Part shown: piece by piece, positions 28,101 to 37,210 of the stretch
Layout of the letters: the number at the start of each line of letters is the position of its first letter
Numbering within the stretch: the stretch's first letter is position 1
NCBI GenBank assembly: GCA_021613335.1
Contig: JAJTWR010000263.1
Span: 754,501-818,500, forward strand
Length of the DNA stretch: 64,000 nt
DNA from: Whitmania pigra
Taxonomy: Eukaryota > Annelida > Clitellata > Hirudinida > Haemopidae
Reading direction: 5' to 3'
Position numbers and translations under genes: made by a program
The notes under the pieces: model-generated
Seen by the model: only the letters and a program-made list of their open reading frames with translations
Told to the model about the DNA's origin: nothing
Databases searched by the model: none

Positions 28101-29883
28101 GCATAGATCATTAAGTTAGTGCATTACACATTATTACCAGCCAAATCGCCCGGTCGACAAATGCGGTCATGTATAATGGATACTTATTACGATTTATATT
28201 GTTGCCAATTGTTGTTTAGTGTTTACATTATATAACTTTTTACCAGGTTCTCATGATAGGACCCACGGGCACCCCTTACTCCCAGGGCTGCTTTGAATTT
28301 GATGTGTTCTTCCCCACTGATTACCCAAACTCCCCACCCCTCATCAACTTGCAGACGACCGGGAACCACTCCATCCGATTCAACCCAAACCTCTACAATG
28401 ATGGCAAGGTATGGACAATTGCACTCGTGATGTTTTCCTAAGCATACGTAAAAGCATGCTGTTCGAATGACGAACAACGATAAAGTTGATGATTAAAGTG
28501 GTATAATTACCATTTGACTAGGTCTGTCTCAGCATCATCAACACATGGCACGGTCGTCCCGAGGAGAAGTGGAATTCGCAAACATCCAGTTTTCTCCAGG
28601 TTTCTATTGCAATTCTTTTCTTCATTTACTCCCGTTGTGATTTAATATATTATTAGTATTATGTAGCTAGTGTTTTTGGTTGTTGATTATATTGATTATA
28701 TATCACAATATTGTATTACCACAAATTGGTTCACGATTTCTTAGACACATGCTAATGATTGGTGATGACCTTACACCTGCAAGTATGGAGAACATTATTT
28801 TAAATGTGGTGTTTAAATTGTTGAAAGTCCTGAAATAAATTGCTGTTGTCAATAAACCTGACCATTGAAGAGCACCTGTTTGAATGATGATGTTTATTTG
28901 CTGCAGGTTTTGGTTTCTGTGCAGTCATTGATCCTGGTCAGCGAGCCTTACTTCAATGAACCTGGCTACGAGAGGTCCAGAGGAACTCCATCGGGCATGG
29001 CCAGCTCCAGAGAATATGACTCGAACATTAGACAGGCCACTGTCAAGTGGGCCATGCTGGAAATGATCAAGAATCCTCCTCCTGCCTTCAAACAGGTCAA
29101 AATAACTTCAAATGCTCGACTTGATGCATCAACTTGATGTCGTTGAATTGTGGCACCTTCCTTCATATTCATTTCCTCAAGTTCAGACCATTTTGAAAAG
29201 ATGTGCAAATCCATTCTGCTTCAATTTGATGCAATTCAATTTGTTTAATAAAAAACTTGGATTTTAATTTAATTAATTCAGGTTTGAATTTTGTTATTTT
29301 CTATACAGATTGTTCAGTGGCACTTCTGGCTGAAGAAAGATGAGATCTTGTCACAGGTGGAAGAGTGGATGAATGACATGGAGTCACACACAAAAGACAA
29401 GAGGGTTGGGAGGAATATCACACAGAATCTTCTCAGTCTCAAGGTTTTATTCAGTTTTTACGATAACTAAATATTTGAAATTCACCTCCTCATAATTCAC
29501 CTTTTGAATCCTAATTCAAAGTCAAATAGTTTCAATGAATGAATTTTATTTCAATATGTTTGTGTTAGCACTTCTAATTAGGTTTGATGCGTTAATCTGC
29601 ATTAATTTATTTGTCCCCCTTCTTCCTTCTACTACCCTAAAACTCCTCTGTGTCACCTTCAACTCCTGCCTCAGCCTTAAACAACACGCTTCCTCCATAA
29701 TAAAATCCTGCAACTACTTCATCCAGCATGTCCGTCCGGTTCTTTCAATCGATATGACTTCTGCTCTTGCTTGCAGTCTACCCCTTTCCTCTCTCTCCTG
29801 GACTGCTGCAATTCTCTTTTCTATGACACTTCTGCCTCCCTTATCCAAGAACCAAGGCACCTCTGATGCTATGCTTAATGAAC

Positions 29884-29945
<62 letters not shown>

Positions 29946-30157
29946 TTAAGCTGGCATAAATTCCCATAATACAATATAATGTCATTTCACAGCGACATTA
30001 TGCCCAGTTGAAAGAAGAGTTTTCCAAGCTTCCTGTCCCTGAGAACATTGACTCATGGCAAGAGGAAGAAGAGGAAGTCCAGAATGAGGACGACGATGAC
30101 GACGACGAAGGAATATCGTTCAGTGCGAGCTCCAAGGCCGAGAATAACGCATTATGA
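1150..30157 (+). CDS. BIRC6: BIRC6 (BRUCE/Apollon), giant BIR- and UBC-containing E2/E3 ubiquitin ligase
   Basis: This gene encodes the giant inhibitor-of-apoptosis protein that ubiquitinates caspases, SMAC and LC3. I recognised it because conserved blocks of animal BIRC6 occur in order along the gene. Coding exons by GT-AG junction and phase: 1150-1351, 1413-1591, 1743-1877, 2053-2300, 2511-2639, 3101-3174, 3482-3528, 3731-3826, 4057-4177, 4368-4665, 4757-5964, 6147-6363, 6463-6742, 6968-7204, 7448-7620, 7704-7952, 8301-8426, 8609-9235, 9361-9449, 9548-9825, 10044-10247, 10414-10543, 10624-10838, 10929-11176, 11316-11527, 11811-12253, 12386-12522, 12756-12890, 13153-13850, 14095-14278, 14476-14658, 14934-15051, 15219-15320, 15489-15590, 15714-16065, 16129-16260, 16398-16705, 16890-17013, 17175-17299, 17821-17957, 18099-18240, 18359-18974, 19058-19313, 19630-19809, 19981-20181, 20286-20385, 20490-20684, 20921-21171, 21324-21438, 21591-21815, 21919-22394, 22736-22899, 23040-23190, 23475-23699, 23937-24005, 24209-24337, 24455-24589, 24813-25075, 25286-25511, 25652-25866, 25939-26416, 26701-26899, 27021-27148, 27494-27631, 27766-27980, 28247-28408, 28522-28599, 28907-29095, 29309-29443, 29993-30157. 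The product is about 5,173 aa; human BIRC6 is about 4,860. All phases agree except exon 24/25. The start was chosen because conserved residues begin about 30 codons downstream. Confidence 0.97.
2260..3146 (+). other. BIRC6: BIR zinc domain of BIRC6 (exons 4-6)
   Basis: The BIR domain covers about residues 242-313 and is split across three exons. The zinc ligands fit the family spacing C-x2-C-x16-H-x6-C: Cys281 and Cys284 (in AMCFVCNTC), His301 (in SEHERH) and Cys308 (in SSHCPF). The surrounding [10 protein letters not shown] and ATDEPW blocks are typical of BIRC6. In the family this domain binds IAP-binding motifs of SMAC, HtrA2 and caspases. It sits inside the N-terminal beta-propeller region formed by exons 1-11. 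Confidence 0.95.
3240..3280. repeat. Two perfect GC-rich palindromes in BIRC6 intron 6
   Basis: GCGACATGTCGC at 3240-3251 is a 12-bp palindrome. CGACGAG at 3259-3265 and CTCGTCG at 3273-3279 form a 7-bp stem with a 7-nt loop. They lie in a CpG-rich patch inside an AT-rich intron. No function is assigned. Confidence 0.6.
4757..5964 (+). other. BIRC6: BIRC6 exon 11: large acidic/serine-rich exon with propeller strands
   Basis: This 1,208-bp exon is the longest of the gene. It starts with a Ser/Ala/Lys-rich stretch, then an acidic segment (EDILDDDQD), and returns to conserved propeller-like sequence ending in [15 protein letters not shown], close to the family block VSVIYCSGTDRLC. The low-complexity part looks like a disordered loop of the propeller. 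Confidence 0.8.
6243..7110 (+). other. BIRC6: BIRC6 first jelly-roll (discoidin/carbohydrate-binding-like) region
   Basis: Exons 12-14 encode the conserved run [16 protein letters not shown] and [10 protein letters not shown], followed by a strand pattern ending in IRVTLL and HFKVINLA. The alternation fits a galactose-binding-like jelly roll, as reported in structural work on BIRC6. The domain call is inferred from pattern only. Confidence 0.5.
8128..8190 (+). repeat. Short dispersed repeat, copy 1 (in BIRC6 intron 16)
   Basis: This copy consists of TTTATTT-like sequence followed by a GCATAAC motif and then GATGATTTGGACTT. The same order of motifs recurs at about 54915-54975 and 62077-62140. 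It may be a SINE or MITE end; no coding capacity or terminal repeat is visible. Confidence 0.45.
10520..10985 (+). other. BIRC6: BIRC6 second jelly-roll (discoidin-like) region
   Basis: Exons 22-24 encode [15 protein letters not shown], then [15 protein letters not shown] and [14 protein letters not shown]. The pattern of a small ligand-facing loop, a beta strand with LDFG, and a terminal strand before a GSFYGHTF block is typical of F5/8-type folds and matches animal BIRC6 closely. Confidence 0.6.
11177..11330 (+). other. BIRC6: BIRC6 intron 24 / exon 25 junction with a one-base frame conflict
   Basis: Exon 24 ends in phase 2 at 11176 (TGC AG before GTCGCT). The only plausible acceptor, GTAAG ending at 11315, leaves exon 25 one base out of its conserved frame; the frame used downstream begins with TCT AAT GTG. 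Either the acceptor is non-canonical (one base later), or there is a one-base insertion in the exon or an assembly error. Every other junction in the gene keeps phase. Confidence 0.7.
13974..14021. repeat. (TAA)n microsatellite in BIRC6 intron 29
   Basis: This is an almost perfect TAA/AAT run with one interruption (ATGAT). Similar trinucleotide runs occur at 20741-20783, 26949-26983 and 61755-61781. Confidence 0.9.
20039..20600 (+). other. BIRC6: BIRC6 third jelly-roll (discoidin-like) region
   Basis: Exons 45-47 encode [40 protein letters not shown] and a closing [11 protein letters not shown]. This follows the family block almost residue for residue ([10 protein letters not shown]...LLKEI). 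It looks like a beta-sandwich ligand module in the central arch of the protein. Confidence 0.6.
20741..20783. repeat. (ATT)n microsatellite in BIRC6 intron 47
   Basis: This is a TTA/ATT trinucleotide run with one TATA interruption, in the intron before exon 48. Confidence 0.9.
27871..29095 (+). other. BIRC6: UBC (E2) catalytic domain of BIRC6 (exons 65-68)
   Basis: This is the C-terminal ubiquitin-conjugating domain. [17 protein letters not shown] leads into [26 protein letters not shown] and then [17 protein letters not shown]. The Cys in VCLS is the thioester cysteine of the family, at about residue 4987 in this model. The strong conservation with vertebrate BIRC6, down to [15 protein letters not shown] and [11 protein letters not shown], argues that the enzyme is active. 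The catalytic Cys lies at the very start of exon 67 (28522). Confidence 0.96.
29607..29945 (+). mobile_element. 5'-truncated non-LTR retrotransposon tail in BIRC6 intron 69
   Basis: Translated in shifting frames, the segment shows the end of a CR1/L2/Rex-type reverse transcriptase: [12 protein letters not shown], then HVRPVLSID, then a [13 protein letters not shown] block corresponding to the family DYCNALLYG motif. It is followed by a 57-bp (ATT)n tail (29887-29943), typical of such 3' ends. The GAACCAAGG...ATGCTATGCTTAA 3' segment recurs at 55443-55475. It lies in sense orientation within the intron and is not predicted to alter splicing. Confidence 0.65.
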
Positions 30158-30187
30158 TCGTACTGAAGCATTGTAGCAATTCATTGT

Positions 30188-30193
30188 AATAAA
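30188..30193 (+). terminator. BIRC6: BIRC6 polyadenylation signal
   Basis: AATAAA lies 31 bp after the BIRC6 stop codon (TGA, 30155-30157). It is the first canonical signal downstream, so it implies a very short 3' UTR. Confidence 0.7.
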
Positions 30194-30199
30194 CCAAAG

Positions 30200-31040
30200 G
30201 ATTTTATGTTTCTATTTAACTTTTTCGTGTAACTGCCAATGATGGAACACCAACTTAAACAGATGATAATATTATTATTGCTACTGATGATAATAATAAT
30301 AACTGTTATTATTACACTGTTGATGATAATGAGGGCCAACCAAAAGATTTGAGTGCATTAGCTTCTTGATTTCGTTTGTTTGATGTAAAGATGCGTGGCG
30401 AGGATCTGTGAAAGGGGTACAAACTCCAGGGATATTTTTGTGCTTCAATATTCTCAATAGTGAGAAGTTTGGCGGGTGGAACTGCGATATTTCCATGGCG
30501 TTATCAATTTTAGATTTTAAATTTCAGGTGCTCAATGGGACTATGAAGTACTGTAATATGTATTTGGTGCAGCTGTAGACGAAGCCAAAGGTTGGAGATT
30601 GGCTGTTTGCATTGCCGATCTGGAGTTACGCGTCTGTTTTAAGTTATCATGCGGAAAAATTAAAATAGGCTGATACATGTAGGCAGTGGCTAGGGATCGA
30701 TCGGTTTGGGGGCCGACTACACACTATATGTTCAAACAAAAAAAAATCAAAGCATTTTATGCGAGACTGAACCTGGGCATTCATTTTCCAAGTTGGTGAC
30801 GGATCACCTGTCACTGTCTCCGATTACCACCAGATGGAACCGTCTCGTTGCAAACAAATAAGCTCAGGGTTCTCATAGATTTAGCATTCTAATGAGATAA
30901 ATTTTAAATCACTTTATATTCTTCTTTTTTTTGTATAACTGTGTGTATTTTGAGGGCATGTTTAAATGCAATTTCAAATCACTTTATATTCATTTGTTTG
31001 CGTAATTGTATGTATTTTGAAGGCGTGTGTAAATACAATT
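30200..31040. other. Intergenic region with a 68-bp direct duplication
   Basis: No gene is apparent. At 30905-30973 and 30974-31038 a unit starting AAATCACTTTATATTC and containing TGTATTTTGA is repeated in tandem with a few differences. A short ORF at 30281-30496 (-) is low-complexity at its end and is not supported as a gene. Confidence 0.6.
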
Positions 31041-31521
31041 AAATTAAAGTTATTAAATAAAAACGATCTAAAATATAAACAATCACCTGCCTGGAAACGT
31101 GTGATCTCAATCTCCACCTTATCTTGTTCTTTTCGAAACAGTTCAATGAGTTTGAAGACTGATGGATGATTACAATCGATTGTTTTTTTTGAAAGCTACG
31201 ATGCCATGCTTCCACTGAGTTGTTTGTTCTGGGTAAACCGCCAGTGACTCGATCGCGGACATTCCACATGGTGATGGCAAACCGAGGTTCTGCTCTGCGA
31301 TTCCTTCTTTGTCTTCCGATGTAGTTGTCCTCCCAATAATCGATCACTGGATTCATTTCCCTCGGACAACTTTCCATCAAAATCTCAAATACATTTGCGA
31401 CGCCAACACGGGGAACGAAACTTAAAGCCAAAAGCATCTTGACGTGGACGCGGGTTTTCATCGTCACGGTAGCGGTCTGCCAGATGAAGTTCTTGCGCTT
31501 TCCGCCATAAGCACTGACCAA
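31039..31521 (-). mobile_element. MULE-type transposase remnant
   Basis: A 160-aa open frame resembles the C-terminal part of MULE-family transposases common in invertebrates: LALSFVP, then PVIDYWEDNYIGR, a basic RRNRRAEPRF, MWNVRDR and the hallmark GLPRTNNSVEAWHRSF. The N-terminal catalytic region is missing and the frame decays after the hallmark, so this is a relic. No terminal inverted repeats were found. Confidence 0.7.
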
Positions 31522-31696
31522 GATTGACCCTTTTTCCGGCTGATCATCGGATGCGCCCCGCCCCCGAAAACGTAAGGAGATTGAAAGGGCCGAATTAAAT
31601 TAGACGATCTGAGGAAAGGGCGCGACATGATGAGTGTCTGATAAGCTGATTCAGTGTGTGGCTCGAATATGTTGTACGTCAATCGCAGAGATGGTT

Positions 31697-31848
31697 TTTA
31701 ACTACTTAAAAAGTAGTTAATTATAGTAGTTACAGTATAAAAAAGTAGTTAGTAACTATTTTTTAACTACTTTTTAAATAAGTAGTTAGTATCTACTCCT
31801 TAACTACTTGCATAGTAGTTAACTACTTTTTAACTACTTTTCAGTTGA
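31697..31848. repeat. AACTACTT / AAGTAGTT interspersed array
   Basis: About a dozen copies of AACTACTT or its complement AAGTAGTT, separated by T- or A-rich spacers, form many overlapping inverted repeats. The array could fold into alternative hairpins. It lies between the MULE relic and the minisatellite. Confidence 0.75.
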
Positions 31849-32407
31849 CATTTGATAAAATTAATTTTCAGATCAACTGAACAAGGCATTATTATTAGCA
31901 TATTTATTTACACTAGTCTAACATTACCAACAAATTTGTATTGTCTAAATTAAAGTAGAAGGATCAAAGAGCCAGGGACGAGTATTAAAAAAAAAAAAAT
32001 CTGGAACTATTTTTAAAACTGACTCAGGTCAATAGATAAGATAGATTAAATTTCAATTCCAAATCAAACTTTTCATTGTACATATTGCAACGGGAACTCG
32101 GGGGAGGATCAAAGGAGCCTTTGGTAAAATCTCTAAGTGTCAATTATCTTTGTGCAGATTGTATATACTGCTTGTCAATCGATAATTTATATTAAATACC
32201 AACTTGAAAAGTCCATGTAAACCGAGGAAGTAGCCGGAATTCTAACAATATTTAAGACGATAAATCTTCCATTTAATGATATTCCCTGATACGGTATCAG
32301 TGATACCAATTAAACTCAAAACGGTCAGAAAGCATTCAAGCCACTAATTTCGAATTAAATTTTGATTCAGTTTCACAACATTTTTTAAAAATACATTGAT
32401 ATGGAGT

Positions 32408-32628
32408 TATCACGGGGCTATTTTGACGGGGCTATTTTGTCCTGGGCTATTTTGTCGCCGGGCTATTTTGTCGGGGCCATTTTGACGAGATTTTTCCGTC
32501 CTGGGCTATTTTGTCGACGGGCTGTTTCGACGGGGCTGTTTTGTCCTGGGCTATTTTGTCGCCGGGCTATTTTGACGAGGCTGTTTTGTCGGGGCTATTT
32601 TGTCGCCGGGCTGTTATGACGGGTCACC
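32408..32628. repeat. GGGCTATTTTG minisatellite
   Basis: About 13 units of 14-17 bp share the core GGGCTATTTTG with linkers such as TCGCC, TCCT or ACG. The array is open in one frame (about 72 codons, GYF/AIL-rich), but this follows from the repeat and is not evidence for a protein. Confidence 0.85.
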
Positions 32629-32820
32629 ATTAGAACCTACAATTGTCAATAGTTTAATGTTAGACGCAATCCTACAAAAGAATTTTTTTGTTACGGCCTC
32701 ATAGGGCCCCTAAAAGTCGCGGGGCTCAAAGGCAGTTGCCTACTCTGCCTAATGAGTAATCCGGCACTGCTGGTGGACTCCTCCTTCCGAGGACAAGTTT
32801 GGCATTTGCCGCTGTTATGC

Positions 32821-33020
32821 CTCTTCATTTGGAACAGGTAAAATGCCCGGAATGCCCTAGTAAGGAACTCCTCAGACGGTGCATCAGGTCAAAGCCCAAG
32901 ATTTCTCTTGAATCAAAATTGATTTCATTGTTCTCACTGGATTTGAGAACTATGCTTAACAATTACGCTAGCATAGATCTCACCTACCGGTGGGTTCAAG
33001 AAAAGAGAAGCCTGATGTAG
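32821..33020 (+). mobile_element. Retroelement-like 3' tail in RLR-A upstream flank
   Basis: The translation contains CPECPSKELLRRCI and ends YRWVQEKRSLM. The duplicate at 44025-44190 reads KHYLLECPSQELLRW in the same place. A His-Tyr-Leu-Leu-x-Cys-Pro block followed by a short basic tail resembles the zinc-finger-like end of non-LTR reverse transcriptases. Identification is tentative. It lies about 300 bp upstream of both RLR start codons. Confidence 0.35.
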
Positions 33021-33292
33021 ATTGAACTGTCATAAACTCTTTACATATCATATTATTATATTTACGAACAATTTTTTTGCTGTGTGCCATCGGTGTTCGT
33101 TGTTCTTTTTTTGCTATCTCTGTTTAATTTTACGATTCGTGCAAAAAAAGAATATGTAAAACGCTCAGGCAAGTTTAACGTGCACCAAATCAAGCAATAT
33201 AATATTAATTTCCACGACTATAGAATAAACTGAGAAACCATGATACTCTCAAACTCTGGGATTTTCGAAAGCACTTATTTTCTCTGTGAGTA

Positions 33293-36200
33293 ATGGATCC
33301 CGAGGTCAGCCTGAGGGCTTCTCTGGCCACAATTCACGATGATGTCGATAAAATTACGCTTGAGAAGTTATCTTTTACTCACGTTAAAGAGGCTGGAGAG
33401 AGAGAAAGGATACAAAATTTTATAGATTTGATAGTTAAAATGCAGCAACGTGATCCAAGAGGTTATCTTCATTCTCTGAAAGCTTCTTGTGAACAAATAC
33501 AACGCAATGATATTGTAGAAAAGTTAGACAATCTTATTTCGCAATCACTTCAACACCAGTGTTTACTTGATCGAAAGAGATCGCAATCTGCGCTCGTTAC
33601 TTTAACAAATAATGCCAGTTTAAGTTCTCGGGAACATTTTGAAATCATAGCCGATGATGAAAACTCACATTCAAGTTATTCGCTCAGTGAAGGTGATAGC
33701 CTTGATTCCGGTAGAGAGGGTGATTATAGAAGCTTTCTGGTAACCAGCTCATCAGAGGACTCCCTAAAGAGATTCAAAGCCACTCAAAGTGACTTCAAAC
33801 TCAGGAATTACCAGCTGGAACTTGCCCAACCATCCATAGCAGGTCAAAATGTGATCATATGTTCCCCCACTGGATCAGGCAAGACAGTCACAGCCGGATA
33901 CATATGTAAGAAATTAATCGAAAGAGATCCAAGGGTTAAGATAGTGTTTTTGGTGCCTGTGAGGAGTCTCTCTAATCAGCAATCAGAAATATTGACAATG
34001 TTGTTGGATGAACCTGTGATAAGTAACCCCGATGTCTGTTTGAAGGAGTTACTAAGTAGATGCAATGCTGTTGTTGTGACACATCAGGTCTTACTTAATG
34101 AACTTGAAAGTAAATCAATCGACTTACGGGACATTGATTTTATAGTGTTTGATGAGTGTCATCATACAAAGCTGGAGCATCCTTACAACAAAATCATGAA
34201 TATTTATCACCGTAAAAAACTCTGGAATGAAGATTACAAGCTCCCACAAATTCTTGGAATGACAGCATCTCTTGGAACAGATAATTCCTCAGATGAATCT
34301 CAAATCCTTTTTCATTTTGCATCCTTATGTGCAAGACTGGATAGTAGGATAAAAGTTATCGAGGATGAGAACAACAAGAAAGAACTGCTGAAGCACAATT
34401 CCAAGCCAACAAATGATCAGATCATAACCTGTGTTCCTCGCCAGAATCCACACTTTTACTTGGTAGATATTTTATTTTTTTAGTTTTCAAATATTAACCC
34501 CATTAATCAAAACAATTCATCATTTGTCTTCAGGAGCTCTCAAGTTTGATGTCTGAAATCGAGATGGAAAATCAGTTTCGGTCAATGCCAATTCATGGAA
34601 GCCAATATTATCAAAATAAAATAATTACAATGAGAAAGATTTATGAAAAACAGAAAGGAACAACGAATGAGATTTTTGTCTGCAAGGCACTTGAGGAGCT
34701 CAATGAAGCCATATCGCTATTCAATGACACCACAGAGGAATATGCCATTGCAAACCTAAGATTAGATTTGGAATTTTTATATGGAAATGAAAACCAAGTG
34801 CATCTCCAAATGAAAATTGAAAAGGTTATTAAGGACTTGAAGGCAAACTGCTGTTATAATGAAGCATGGACAAATAATGAGAAGCTGGTCAAGTTGTGTC
34901 ACCTCCTTGAGAATATGAGCAGACAAAATGCAACATGTATTTATAAATTCTTTTGATTATTGAAGATATTCAAAACTGTAAACCTTTATGTTACTGTAGG
35001 TGTCATAATAGCAAGAACCTGCAGAATTGTTGACTTCTTGTATAACTTCTTGGAAGGCCACAAAGATTTGAAAGAGAAACTATATTGTCTCAACATTGTT
35101 GGCCAGGCTAATAAAGAACATGGCATGACAGAGTCTCAGCAAAGACAAACTCTTTCCACATTCAAGAGTTGGTTTGCAAACTTGATTTCTCATATCAAGC
35201 ATTGTAGGCTTTTCTAGCTTCAACAAAATAAAATAATAACTGTGAAACAAAAAGGTGTTTTCAAAAAATATTTCTATTAGATGTAGCAGGCACAAAATGT
35301 TCTGTTCTCATTGCCACTGATGTTGTTCAAGAAGGCATGGACTATCCAAAGTGCAACTCAGTTATAAGGTGCAACTCAACAATCACTACTTAATCATCCT
35401 TTTCATTGGAAACACAAGACTTATATTATATTATTTATAATCTAAATTATAGGCAAATAAAATTTTAAATTTAGTTAATAGTATGTAACCAATGGTCAAA
35501 TGTTACTTTAAGTACAGGTACAATTTCGTGAGCAATGAGATAGGCACAGTTCAGTCCAGGGGTCGTGCCAGAGCTCCAGACAGCCAAATATTTCTGATCG
35601 TTGATGAAGGATCCATAGACATCAAAAGAGAGATTGAGAACCTTTTTAGGGAAAGGAAGATGCTTGAAGTTTTAGATCATTTACCAGATCAAGAAGCCAT
35701 ATTTCAAGAATTTTTGGAGAGGGCAAAAGTATGTCTTCAAAATTTGATCGATAATCAAATTAATGAATTACTTTATTCGCTTATCTTTATGTTCATTTTA
35801 ATTCTTTAAAAATAGGCGGGTCTCGACAAAAGTTTAGAATTAAAAAAAGAAAGGTCAAAAACAATGGATGCTAATAAAGTAACAATCCATTGCATGACTT
35901 GCAAGGAAATTTTGTGTTCTGGAAGTTCTATAAAAAAGTCTCCAACGGGATACATTTCCATGGATCATGACTCCATAATTAAAAATACAAAATTCTGCCA
36001 ATGGTCAGAAATTAAAATCTTTAATCAAAACCAACATTTGGGTAAGCCATTATTACATTACCATCTCAAAGGAAATATCACATCATCATTAAGTCCATTC
36101 CTTTCCTAGGTGATATGAAGTGTTCGACATGTAAAGTAGCAACTTTGGCAACAAAGATTAATTTCAAGAAAAATAGCAACATCTATGCATATGTTTTGAA

Positions 36201-36318
36201 AAAAAAAGCACTATCATATAAGGAAAATGGCCACACATCCTATGAAAGTATACCCAGAACATGGGATCAGCTACCATTCAAAATTGAGAATCTCTTGGAT
36301 AGCCAACTATTAAGATGA
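33293..36318 (+). CDS. RIG-I-like receptor A: DED-like + DExD/H helicase + zinc C-terminal domain
   Basis: This is a predicted cytosolic sensor of viral-type RNA. Exons: 33293-34462, 34534-34936, 35000-35203, 35281-35368, 35518-35728, 35816-36041, 36110-36318; 836 aa, all phases consistent. Residues 8-85 form a helical module resembling a death-effector domain (LEKLSF near the start, then DLIVKMQQRD, YLHSLKASCEQIQRNDI). Residues 89-165 are a Ser/Asp-rich linker. Helicase motifs: PTGSGKT 192-198, DECHH 287-291, MTASL 323-327, ATDVVQEGMD 604-613, QSRGRAR 634-640. A helical insert (about 390-520) between the RecA lobes matches the RLR Hel2i. The C-terminal regulatory domain has zinc pairs Cys718/Cys721 and Cys772/Cys775. 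DECHH plus the insert and zinc domain separate it from Dicer and other DEAD proteins. Classical RIG-I/MDA5 carry two CARDs; here there is one DED-like module. An AATAAA lies at 36385-36390. Confidence 0.93.
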
Positions 36319-37210
36319 TATGGAAGACAAGTTTGTTATTTTGCTTGTGAGGGTTAATTTTAGTAAATTATATAAAAAATTTATAATAAATCCTTAATTG
36401 GAGATCATTTGCAAGCTATGTGGTGAAAAAGGCATAACTGTATAATGACAAAAATAGGCCTCAGATATTATGGAAATAGTTTGAATTGTAAATAGAATGC
36501 AAATCAACATTGTAAATTATCACGTTAGTTTCTGACTGACAATGAATTTGTCTCAAATTTCATATTACTTAATTTAATTTATTGTGATATTCGTGGTTAT
36601 GAGGATAACACAAAAGCACCACATTCCCTAAAGCCAGACTTCTGTTTTTTTTATACAAACCATTTAAAAAATATAAACAAAAACTGTATTTGTTTATTCA
36701 TCCACATAATCATGATAACATTTGCATTAGAAGTTTGATTAAAAAGTCAGAAAAATGTCTTAACTTCTGGGGATAAACATAGGTTAAAGTAATTACTTCA
36801 TTTTTTCATGAGCAGGACAAGCTTTTCAAAGCTCTGATAAGTGCTGTTAAAAGTTTTCAAACAAACATTTATCAAAAAAATATGTGTATATTTATTTGAA
36901 ATAATTAATAATAATTAATAATACCATGTGCATCTTACATGGTGCCGTAAGCATGAGTGATGCTTAGACCATTTACACAGCTCCATCTCCCAGGGGCACC
37001 TTATGGTGGTGCAAGATGAATTGTGAACATGTTGTAAAGCTATTGCTTTTACTGCCTATTTCAGGGATCCAACCCATCCCTCCATGCTATATAAGTTGCA
37101 CTGTTACGTGTTATACGTTAATAATATTAACTCTACTATTATTTAGAAATATTGCCTTCCAAAGTTTATCCTCAGTTTTGAAAGTCATTGAATGGTGCAT
37201 AAAGCATTTT
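36319..37210. other. RLR-A 3' flank, non-coding
   Basis: This stretch starts with the 3' UTR and polyadenylation signal of RLR-A (AATAAA at 36385-36390). It is closely matched by the region after RLR-B (54374-54945) up to about 36900. The remainder contains a loose inverted repeat (CATCTTACATGGTGCC and its partial complement near 36935-37015). No gene is visible. Confidence 0.7.

Noticed and set aside
29887..29943. CRISPR-like or satellite array
   Set aside because: Simple (ATT)n tail of a non-LTR element; no spacers.
32401..32619. 72-aa repetitive ORF
   Set aside because: Produced by the minisatellite unit; no start context or composition of a real protein.
33293..36318. Dicer or viral helicase as the identity of the RLR-like genes
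   Set aside because: There are no RNase III, PAZ or viral domains. DECHH, the helical insert and a four-Cys zinc C-terminus identify RLRs.
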